This document shows positions 1 through 5,875 of a stretch of 9,409 nucleotides of DNA, in pieces. Positions within the stretch are counted from its first letter, which is position 1; every line of letters starts with the position of its first letter. The stretch lies in contig CAIUAS010000073.1 in NCBI GenBank assembly GCA_903897205.1, positions 1-9,409 on the forward strand. The letters run 5' to 3'. The DNA is from an uncultured Gammaproteobacteria bacterium (lineage in GTDB: Bacteria; Pseudomonadota; Gammaproteobacteria; CAIUAS01). Below the pieces are notes generated by a model. It was not told where the DNA came from, ran no database searches, and was given only the letters and a program-made list of their open reading frames with translations. A program made the position numbers and the translations under genes.

Positions 1-3000
1 CAAAATCGTAAGAAAAAACCGGCTGAAAAAGCGTTGTTGGAAGTTACTGAACGCTTAAATTTAGCGTTGTATGCAGCAAGTATGGGTACTTGGAGTTGGG
101 ATCTCTCTACAGAGGATGCTTCACTCTGGGATAAACATATGTGGCTGTTGTTTGGTTTGCCAGCACATAGTGAACCTACCTTGATGCCCCGTGAAGATTT
201 TTTAGCTTGCATTCATGGCGAAGATCGTGATCGCATTCGCCAAGAAATATTTTATTGTATTAAAGAAACTGGTTTTTATCATGTTGAGTATCGGGTGGTA
301 TGGCCGGACGGCAGCATTCGTTGGCTCGCTGAACGTGGCAAATTATATTGTAATGAGGCAAACCAGCCAGAATCGGTAACGGGTGTTTGTTGGGATGTGA
401 GTGAACTCAAACAATCTGAGCAGGCTTTATTAGAAATGACTGAACGGCTGAATCTGGCATTAGAGGCCGGCAAAGTAGGTACTTGGTATTGGGATGTTGG
501 TTGTGATGAAGCTATTTGGGACAAATATACCGCTGCATTAATGGGATTTGATAAGAAGAAAGAAATGCGGACTAATCATGCCGGATTTATTGCATGTATT
601 CATCCTGATGATCGTGAAATGGAGTTAGTAAAACGTGAATCGATCGATTACTTACAGTCTAATAAACCTTTTTATTTTGAATATCGCGTCGTATGGCCAG
701 ATGGTAGTGTGCATACGATTGCTGAGCGTGGCAAATTATTTCGTAATGAACAAAACCAGCCTATTCGAGTAACGGGTGTTTGCCAAGATGTTACTGAACA
801 AAAACTTGCTCAAGAGAAATTGCGTGAAAGCGAACAAAAGTTTCGTTCTATTGTAGAGACCACGAATGAATGGATTTGGGCTGTCGATCTGAAAGGATAT
901 ATCACCTATAGCAATCCTACGGTAGAAAGTATTTTGGGATATACGCCAGCAGAATTAATCGGTAAACATTATCTAAATTTTCGGCATAAACATGATGAAT
1001 ATTTAACGCCTATCTCTGAGTTTGCTAGTAAGAAACAAGGATGGACAAATTTAATTATCCGCGCTTTGCATAAGGACGGCACCTGCCGCTATTTAGAATC
1101 CAGCGCAGTGGTGTTTCTTTCGGCAGCAGGCGAGGTGATCGGCTATCGGGGCGCTGATAGAGATATTACTGAGCGAATTGCAGCCGAAGCAGATTTAAAA
1201 GAATTAAATGAGCGTTTAAATTTAGCGCTCAATGCTGCCAGTGTTGGCACGTGGTGTTGGGACATACCAACAGACAAGCTCAGTTGGGATGAGCATATGA
1301 AAAATTTATTTGGAATAAAAGCAAATGTTTATGAAGGTACTTATGCGGATTTCTTAGATTATGTTCATGCAGACGATCGCAGCTTAATTAATATCAAAAC
1401 CCACCGCGCCATAAAAAGTAAAGAAAGTCATGTTGAGTTTGAGCACCGTATTTTAGCGCCCGATGGCAGTGTTTGCGTTATTGCTACGCGAGGTAAAATT
1501 TATCGAGATGAACAGGGACACGCAGTGCGAATGGCGGGCGCTAGCTGTGATGTGACTGAGCGTCGTCGTGCTGAACAACGTTTGCGAGATAGCGAAGAGA
1601 AATTTCGTTCCATTGTAGAAACCACGAATGAGTGGATATGGGAAATCGATGCGAGCGGTAGGCATACCTATAACAATCCGGCGCTATATCGATTATTAGG
1701 TTATCGTTCAAGTGAGATATTAGGTAAAACTTGCTTGTCTTATGTGCATGAAGACGATAAAGCATGGCTAGAGCAAAGTTTAGCTTGGTATATTGAGAAA
1801 AAAACAGGTTGGAATAATGTTATTTTACGTTGGCGTCACAAGGAAGGGAGTTATCGCTACTTAGAGTCCAGCGCAGTGCCGATATTTTCTGAAACAGGTG
1901 AAGTGAAAGGGTTTAGAGGTGCAGATCGTGATATCACCGCACGTCGGCAAGTTGAGCAAACATTAGAGGAATTATCTGAACGCTTAAATCTTGCTTTACG
2001 TGCAGCGAGTATGGGTACTTGGAGTTGGGATATTGTTGATAATGTGGTTACCTGGGATGATTATATGTACCCGCTGTATGGCATCGAGCCGGGTACTTTT
2101 AGTGGTGATTATGAAGCAATTATGGCGCATATTTATCATGAAGACCAAGAGCATGTTCGCCAGGAAATCACGAAAGCTATTCAAGAAAATATGTCATTTG
2201 ATATTGAGCATCGAGTGCAGCGCTCTGATGGTAGTATTCATTTTATTGCAGTCCGTGGCAAAGTGTATCGAAATGAGCATGATGAGGCGATAAGGTTAAC
2301 GGGCGTTTCTTGGAATGTTACGGCGCGTAAACAAGCCGAACGCTTGGGACGTCAACATCAAATAGAGCTAGCCCATGTGGCGCGGATGAATTCGATGGGA
2401 GAAATGGCGTCAACCATGGCACATGAACTTAATCAACCGCTTGCTGCTATTGCTAATTATACGAAAGGTTGTGTACGTAGATTAGAATCAGGTAATTTTC
2501 AACTTGATCAAGTTCTGCACGCAATGCATCAAGCTGCTTTACAATCTGAACGAGCAGGTGAAATTATTCATCGTATGAAAAATTTTGTGCGCAAAGGGAG
2601 ATTGTTTTATGAAGCAGCGGATATTAATAAAATTATTCGAGATATGGCGGCTTTGATAAATTATGAAATGCGTGAATTTCAAGTTAATATGCAGTTAGAG
2701 TTAAGCGGAAAAATACCGCATTTACCTATGGATAAAGTACAAATTGAGCAAGTTATTTTAAATTTAATGCGTAACGCTATTGAGGCAATGCAAGAAGCAA
2801 AAACGCTCAAGCCAACCCTGCTATTGCGTACTTCAATGCCCAGCAGTGATATTGTCCATGTTGATGTGATCGATAACGGGCCTGGCTTTTCACCGGAAAT
2901 CGCTCAACAATTATTAACGCCTTATTTCACTACTAAACCCAAAGGCATGGGAATGGGATTGGCTATTTGTCGGACTATTATTGAAGCACATGGTGGCCAT

Positions 3001-3078
3001 TTATTCGCACGACTTAATCCTCAGGGCGGCGCTTTGTTTCAATTTACTTTACCTATAACTAACCTAGAGATAGTGTAA
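1..3078 (+). CDS. Multi-PAS sensor histidine kinase, FixL/DctB-like core (5' end outside window)
   Basis: Cytosolic-looking sensor kinase that should autophosphorylate on His and pass the phosphate to the regulator encoded next. The frame is open back to base 1. A TTG at base 34 could start it, but the residues before it (ending PAEKALLEVTERLNLAL) match the linkers between later PAS domains, so the gene very probably begins upstream. Counting from the TTG, PAS/PAC domains start near residues 6, 137, 269, 393, 523 and 649. Four are of one kind (ERLNLAL, MGTWSWD, then a PDGS..., GV..DVT PAC end) and two of another (FRSIVETTNEWIW, GYRGADRDIT). The kinase core follows: H-box HELNQPLAAI with His797, N-box RNAIEAM (Asn914), G1 DNGPGF (Asp947), F-box PYFTTK (963) and G2 GMGMGLAI (971). 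I see no transmembrane segment in the visible part. The ligand is unknown; a haem-binding FixL-type PAS cannot be claimed. The kinase assignment is firm; the symbol is left open. Confidence 0.93.
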   Translation, partial: QNRKKKPAEKALLEVTERLNLALYAASMGTWSWDLSTEDASLWDKHMWLLFGLPAHSEPTLMPREDFLACIHGEDRDRIRQEIFYCIKETGFYHVEYRVVWPDGSIRWLAERGKLYCNEANQPESVTGVCWDVSELKQSEQALLEMTERLNLALEAGKVGTWYWDVGCDEAIWDKYTAALMGFDKKKEMRTNHAGFIACIHPDDREMELVKRESIDYLQSNKPFYFEYRVVWPDGSVHTIAERGKLFRNEQNQPIRVTGVCQDVTEQKLAQEKLRESEQKFRSIVETTNEWIWAVDLKGYITYSNPTVESILGYTPAELIGKHYLNFRHKHDEYLTPISEFASKKQGWTNLIIRALHKDGTCRYLESSAVVFLSAAGEVIGYRGADRDITERIAAEADLKELNERLNLALNAASVGTWCWDIPTDKLSWDEHMKNLFGIKANVYEGTYADFLDYVHADDRSLINIKTHRAIKSKESHVEFEHRILAPDGSVCVIATRGKIYRDEQGHAVRMAGASCDVTERRRAEQRLRDSEEKFRSIVETTNEWIWEIDASGRHTYNNPALYRLLGYRSSEILGKTCLSYVHEDDKAWLEQSLAWYIEKKTGWNNVILRWRHKEGSYRYLESSAVPIFSETGEVKGFRGADRDITARRQVEQTLEELSERLNLALRAASMGTWSWDIVDNVVTWDDYMYPLYGIEPGTFSGDYEAIMAHIYHEDQEHVRQEITKAIQENMSFDIEHRVQRSDGSIHFIAVRGKVYRNEHDEAIRLTGVSWNVTARKQAERLGRQHQIELAHVARMNSMGEMASTMAHELNQPLAAIANYTKGCVRRLESGNFQLDQVLHAMHQAALQSERAGEIIHRMKNFVRKGRLFYEAADINKIIRDMAALINYEMREFQVNMQLELSGKIPHLPMDKVQIEQVILNLMRNAIEAMQEAKTLKPTLLLRTSMPSSDIVHVDVIDNGPGFSPEIAQQLLTPYFTTKPKGMGMGLAICRTIIEAHGGHLFARLNPQGGALFQFTLPITNLEIV
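442..1209 (+). repeat. PAS A-B super-repeat, copy 1 (768 bp, coding)
   Basis: This in-frame unit of 256 codons holds one A-type PAS (from ERLNLAL) and one B-type PAS (from KFRSIVETTNEWIW at base 838). It runs to the next ERLNLAL at base 1210. The same order and length recur immediately downstream, which indicates an ancestral in-frame tandem duplication inside the kinase gene. At DNA level the copies have clearly diverged, so the event looks old. Confidence 0.75.
1210..1977 (+). repeat. PAS A-B super-repeat, copy 2 (768 bp, coding)
   Basis: Second 256-codon A-B unit. The B-type domain begins at base 1600 with KFRSIVETTNEWIW, as in copy 1. The next A-type domain starts at base 1978, so the A-to-A spacing (442, 1210, 1978) is exactly 768 bp twice. 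The first A-type domain (base 49) breaks the pattern: it is followed directly by another A domain 393 bp later. Confidence 0.75.
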
Positions 3079-3080
3079 TT

Positions 3081-3716
3081 ATGTCAAATATAAAAAAAGA
3101 CTCTACCGTGTTTGTTGTTGATGATGATGTTGCATTATGTCAATCCTTAAGTTGGTTGCTAGGATCAGTTGGATTAGTAGTAGAAACCTTCAACAGTGCA
3201 CAAGCATTTTTAGAATCTTATGACCCATTGCGTCGAGGGTGTTTGTTGCTTGATATTCGCATGAAGGGAATGAGTGGATTTGAGTTACAGGAAAAGCTTA
3301 TTTCTTTGGGTAATCGTTTGCCTACGGTGATGATTACTGGTCATGGTGATATACCTATGGCGGTACGCGCCATGAAGGCAGGCGCGGTTGATTTTATAAC
3401 TAAGCCTTTTAACGACCAATTATTGTTGGATTTAGTTCAACGTGTATTACTTGAAGAAGCGGCGCGCAAAGAAGGAGGCGCCGTAGTGGAGCCAACAGTT
3501 AATACAGAATTATTAGAACGCTATGCTTCGTTAACGGCCCGTGAACGTGAAATCATGGAACGTGTAGTCGATGGTAAACTTAATAAACAAATTGCTTATG
3601 AACTGGGTATTTCTATGAAAACGGTAGAATTACACCGAGCACATGTGATGCAAAAAATGCGAGTTAAATCATTGGCAGAATTAGTTAGGGCTTGCTTGCA
3701 TTTGGAACATGTTTGA
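3081..3716 (+). CDS. FixJ/NarL-family response regulator
   Basis: Two-domain DNA-binding response regulator of 211 aa, the usual length for FixJ. The receiver domain spans about residues 8-125. It has the acidic cluster DDD at 14-16, the phospho-acceptor Asp58 in LLLDIRMKGMSG, Thr86 in MITGHGD and Lys108 in TKPF, so every key residue is present. The LuxR-type helix-turn-helix spans about 148-207, with LTAREREIM, NKQIAYELGIS and KTVELHRAHVMQKM, which is very FixJ-like. The ATG lies two bases after the kinase stop with no clear Shine-Dalgarno of its own, so translational coupling and co-transcription with the kinase are likely. It should be phosphorylated by that kinase and then dimerise to activate transcription. 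Targets are unknown; the palindromic region just downstream is a candidate. The family is certain, but calling it fixJ would over-claim function. Confidence 0.95.
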   Translation: MSNIKKDSTVFVVDDDVALCQSLSWLLGSVGLVVETFNSAQAFLESYDPLRRGCLLLDIRMKGMSGFELQEKLISLGNRLPTVMITGHGDIPMAVRAMKAGAVDFITKPFNDQLLLDLVQRVLLEEAARKEGGAVVEPTVNTELLERYASLTAREREIMERVVDGKLNKQIAYELGISMKTVELHRAHVMQKMRVKSLAELVRACLHLEHV

Positions 3717-3758
3717 TTGCTTTTTATCTTGCGCCAATTATTTTTAAAACCTTAGCTA

Positions 3759-3794
3759 TAGGGAAACCCCCTGTTTTTCCTACGGAAAACCTGT
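3759..3794 (+). promoter_or_regulatory. Candidate operator: direct repeat plus inverted repeat after the regulator gene
   Basis: GGAAACCCCCTGT (3762-3774) and GGAAAACCTGT (3784-3794) form an imperfect direct repeat starting 22 bp apart, about two helical turns. Overlapping it is the inverted repeat TTTTCC-TAC-GGAAAA (3775-3789). A short RNA hairpin is also possible (TAGGGAAA 3759-3766 with TTTTCCTA 3775-3782, one G-U pair), but no T-run follows, so a terminator is less likely. The site lies in the 194-bp gap between the response regulator and the ankyrin gene, about 120 bp before the latter's ATG. Its use as a binding site is inference. Confidence 0.35.
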
Positions 3795-3896
3795 ATTTAC
3801 TCACCTCTTAAATGGCTTTATTCTTACTGAGAAATAAATAATTACTTACGAACTTTTTCCACAGATTATAAAGTAATTATTATTACGCATTATATT

Positions 3897-3902
3897 AGGA
3901 GG
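3897..3902 (+). promoter_or_regulatory. Strong Shine-Dalgarno deciding the ankyrin gene start
   Basis: AGGAGG sits 8 bases before the ATG at 3911. A second in-frame ATG at 3947 has no comparable site, so 3911 is chosen as the start. The AT-rich stretch before it contains TATAAA (3867-3872), a possible -10 element, but no convincing -35 at normal spacing. Confidence 0.7.
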
Positions 3903-3910
3903 TTCTCGTC

Positions 3911-4585
3911 ATGCAGATAAAAACAACAAGTTATTTTGAGATTGCTATGAATGATTTTCAATCAGAAATACTTGAAGCAGCCGTTACAGGTGATGTTAAC
4001 GTTCTGCAGGATTGTTTAGCGAAAAGCAAAAAACTTATTAAGGCTGAAGATACGCAAGGTTTCACCGCGCTTCATTTAGCCGCCCGCCATGCCCAAAAAG
4101 AAACCGTAGAGTTTTTATTAAGTAAGGGAATGCCAATTGAAATTAAATCAAAAGAAGGTTTTACCTGTTTGCATGTAGCAGCCAATAGCGGTCATCTAGC
4201 AATAGTAGAACTGTTACTGGATAAAGGCGCCAATATTAATTGCAAAAGCAATAATGGTTTAACTCCATTACATATGGCAACAAGCGGTGATAAGCCAGAG
4301 GTAGTTGAATATTTTATTTTACAAGGCGCCGCCGTTAATGAGAAAGATAATTTTGGTTTTACGCCCCTGCATATTAGCGCTTACTACGGGATAGAAAAAA
4401 CAACCGATATTTTGTTGGAATACGGCGCTGATTGTACTGCAAGAAATATTAAAGGCGAAACCCCAGCTAAAGTTGCGCTTAATAATGATCAACATAGAGT
4501 GGCCGGTCTATTTATGCGTAAGCAAATTGAGCAAATTAGCGCACAGCAAGCTAGTTTGTTAAAAGCAACAACATGTTGTAAATAA
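3911..4585 (+). CDS. Ankyrin-repeat protein
   Basis: A 224-aa protein made almost wholly of ankyrin repeats, which form protein-binding surfaces. After a helical N-cap (about 15-45) there are four clear repeats starting near residues 49 (GFTALHLAA), 83 (GFTCLHVAA), 116 (GLTPLHMAT) and 149 (GFTPLHISA), and a degenerate fifth or C-cap near 182 (GETPAKVAL). There is no signal peptide, membrane segment or catalytic domain. The start at 3911 is set by AGGAGG 8 bases upstream; a shorter start at residue 13 is possible. The C-terminus is polar and ends in two cysteines and a lysine. In Legionellales such proteins are often effectors delivered to the host by a type IV system, but nothing in this window proves secretion; a housekeeping bacterial ankyrin protein is equally possible. 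It seems to be transcribed alone, with gaps of 194 bp before and 109 bp after. Confidence 0.9.
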   Translation: MQIKTTSYFEIAMNDFQSEILEAAVTGDVNVLQDCLAKSKKLIKAEDTQGFTALHLAARHAQKETVEFLLSKGMPIEIKSKEGFTCLHVAANSGHLAIVELLLDKGANINCKSNNGLTPLHMATSGDKPEVVEYFILQGAAVNEKDNFGFTPLHISAYYGIEKTTDILLEYGADCTARNIKGETPAKVALNNDQHRVAGLFMRKQIEQISAQQASLLKATTCCK

Positions 4586-4627
4586 CGGAAAAAAGCGCTG
4601 CTAACAGTTTCTCCGTGGTTTTTAACG

Positions 4628-4637
4628 CCACTAGTGG
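4628..4637 (+). promoter_or_regulatory. Perfect palindrome upstream of the repressor gene, possible operator
   Basis: CCACTAGTGG is a perfect 10-bp palindrome 57 bp before the ATG of the S24 repressor gene. Repressors of this type commonly autoregulate through short palindromes beside their own promoter, so an autoregulatory site is a reasonable inference. No well-spaced -35/-10 pair was found around it, and only one copy was noticed. Confidence 0.3.
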
Positions 4638-4694
4638 GGAAGGTTGGTAGTTTAATAAGTTTTAAAATTTCTTTACCAATAAGGAAACAAGCAT

Positions 4695-5357
4695 ATGAAC
4701 GTTAAAACCATTCGCCGCGAAAACTTACGTGCTTTAGCACATGACTTAGGAAGTATAACGGCGCTGGCCGAATTTCTAGGGAAGTCTCAAAGTCAAATGA
4801 GCCGCTTAATTGGCCGCCACCCTATTAAAAATATTGGTGATAAATTAGCGGCTGAAATTGAAAAGGCATTTGAAAAGCCAGTGGGTTCATTGGATTGGCG
4901 ACATGGGGGTATTCAAGATGCCTTGGTTGCTGAAAGAATGCGTGCTATATCCAATAATCAGGTGCCTTTATTAGCAGGCAAAGCTATTAAGCAATGGGTA
5001 TTACAAGCAGAAGAGGAAGTTGATAAGCGTTCGCATGAATTAATTTCAGTTGCTATTCCAACCAGCCAATATGCTTTTGCAATGCAGATTCAAGATACTA
5101 GCATGGAGGCAGTTTCAGGAGTCAGCTTTCCAAAAGGTTCTATTGTTATTGCCGATCCAGAAAGCGTTGTGCGCGATGGTTCTTATGTTATTGTTCAACT
5201 GGAAGGTGAAAGTGAGCTGATGTTCCGCCAATGTATCCGTGATGCAACGGGCACTTACTTAAAAGCCCTGAACCATCGTCATCCTATTTATAAACTTCAT
5301 TCCCCTCAAGCGTTGTTCTGCGGTGTTGTACGCCAGATGATGATGCAAGTAGAATAA
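4695..5357 (+). CDS. CI/C2-like transcriptional repressor with S24 peptidase fold, catalytic Lys replaced by Arg
   Basis: A 220-aa DNA-binding regulator. The N-terminal helix-turn-helix (about residues 8-60, with ITALAEFLGKSQSQMSRLIG) is XRE/phage-repressor-like, followed by the GSLDWRH linker typical of C2-type repressors. The C-terminal part (about 115-220) is the LexA/CI S24 fold. IQDTSME carries the nucleophile Ser136, and FPKGSIVIADP and DGSYVIVQLEG follow. In the segment MFRQCIRD, aligned with lambda CI FKKLIRD, the catalytic lysine is Arg178. An Ala-Gly pair at 94-95 (LLAGKA) lies where a self-cleavage site could be. AAGGA (4681-4685) supports the start, and a strong terminator closes the gene. 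There are no other phage genes beside it, so it looks like a domesticated or stand-alone regulator. It is not LexA itself: the N-terminal domain is wrong. Self-cleavage may be weak or lost. Its targets cannot be told from the sequence. Confidence 0.88.
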   Translation: MNVKTIRRENLRALAHDLGSITALAEFLGKSQSQMSRLIGRHPIKNIGDKLAAEIEKAFEKPVGSLDWRHGGIQDALVAERMRAISNNQVPLLAGKAIKQWVLQAEEEVDKRSHELISVAIPTSQYAFAMQIQDTSMEAVSGVSFPKGSIVIADPESVVRDGSYVIVQLEGESELMFRQCIRDATGTYLKALNHRHPIYKLHSPQALFCGVVRQMMMQVE

Positions 5358-5375
5358 TAAACTCCTTAAATCATA

Positions 5376-5415
5376 AACCACTTCTATTTAGTGTAGGAGT
5401 GGTTGTACTTTTTTT
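5376..5415 (+). terminator. Rho-independent terminator after the repressor gene
   Basis: AACCACTTCTA (5376-5386) pairs with TAGGAGTGGTT (5394-5404) as an 11-bp stem with one G-U pair and a 7-base loop. Seven T residues follow at 5409-5415, after a 4-base gap. It starts 18 bp after the stop codon and separates the repressor unit from the yajC-secD-secF operon. Confidence 0.85.
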
Positions 5416-5462
5416 ATCTGCCCTTTATCCTATACCCATCACATTCAAGTCGATTCCATTGC

Positions 5463-5498
5463 TTTACCTATTTGCATCTAGCAAATGAACAAGGTAAA
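5463..5498 (+). other. Long bulged hairpin in the yajC leader
   Basis: TTTACCT-ATTTGC (5463-5475) pairs with GCAAAT (5481-5486) and, after a 5-base bulge, AGGTAAA (5492-5498), giving 13 base pairs around the loop ATCTA. It lies 34 bp before the yajC start and has no T-run, so it is not a terminator. It could be a leader structure, a protein-binding site or the relic of a dispersed repeat. The preceding stretch from about 5431 to 5450 (TATACCCATCACATTCAAGT) faintly recalls dispersed intergenic repeats known in some enterics, which I cannot verify. No good promoter was identified in this gap. Confidence 0.4.
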
Positions 5499-5532
5499 TT
5501 GCTGGGCAATACCAATCTAATAAGGAGCTTAT

Positions 5533-5871
5533 ATGCTAAATATTATTTCCACTGCTTATGCGGCGTCGGGAAGTGCAACAGGTACAACGGGAGATAATAG
5601 TGTTGCCTCATTGCTGTTGCTGGTAGGGTTTGTTGCTATTTTTTATTTTATGTTATGGCGTCCACAAGCTAAGCGAGCGAAAGAACAGCGTGATTTAGTA
5701 ACCAATTTAGCCAAAGGAGATGAAGTGGTAACGAGTGGTGGGGTCATTGGTAAAGTAACTAAATTAGCTGATGATTTTATCACTTTAGCAATAAGCGATA
5801 CGGTCGAAATTAAATTACAACGTAATGCAATTATCGCTATATTACCTAAAGGAACCATGAAGGCAATCTAA
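5533..5871 (+). CDS. yajC: Sec translocon accessory subunit YajC
   Basis: Small inner-membrane protein of 112 aa, close to the E. coli length of 110, which associates with SecD-SecF and the SecYEG translocon. It has a short N-terminal lead with Ala/Gly/Thr-rich residues, one membrane helix at about 24-42 (VASLLLLVGFVAIFYFML) and the family hallmark WRPQAKRAKE directly after it. A cytosolic domain follows with GDEVVTSGGVIGKV and a terminal beta-rich segment. AAGGAG at 5522-5527 lies 5 bases before the ATG and supports this start; a longer overlapping frame from 5403 is not real. It is the first gene of the yajC-secD-secF group. The common upstream partners tgt and queA are not in this window; instead there is a repressor gene closed by a terminator, so the promoter should lie in 5416-5521. 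Confidence 0.96.
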   Translation: MLNIISTAYAASGSATGTTGDNSVASLLLLVGFVAIFYFMLWRPQAKRAKEQRDLVTNLAKGDEVVTSGGVIGKVTKLADDFITLAISDTVEIKLQRNAIIAILPKGTMKAI

Positions 5872-5875
5872 CGTT

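Noticed and set aside
279..524. Minus-strand frame across the first PAS domains
   Set aside because: Antisense to clear coding sequence with no ribosome site or recognisable motif.
442..1977. Long-period repeats taken as a CRISPR or mobile repeat
   Set aside because: The period is 768 bp, in frame, and encodes PAS domains; there are no short identical repeats with unique spacers.
1991..2293. 100-codon + strand frame inside the kinase gene
   Set aside because: Out of frame with conserved PAS coding sequence; its product is low-complexity and rich in Met/Val, as expected for a shadow.
1..3716. Naming the pair fixL-fixJ
   Set aside because: The kinase core and regulator are FixL/FixJ-like, but no haem-binding PAS or nitrogen-fixation context is visible.
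3846..3872. TTACGA / TATAAA as a promoter for the ankyrin gene
   Set aside because: Spacing is only 15 bp and the -35 is poor; such matches are common in AT-rich sequence.
4586..4620. Terminator after the ankyrin gene (CGGA...TCCG followed by TGGTTTTT)
   Set aside because: The stem is only 4 bp before a mismatch and the arms are asymmetric; too weak to annotate.
4695..5357. Calling the repressor LexA
   Set aside because: The N-terminal domain is an XRE/CI-type helix-turn-helix, the linker is C2-like and the catalytic lysine is missing.
5403..5597. 64-codon frame before and overlapping yajC
   Set aside because: It starts within the repressor gene's terminator, overlaps the certain yajC start, has no ribosome site and no protein-like features.
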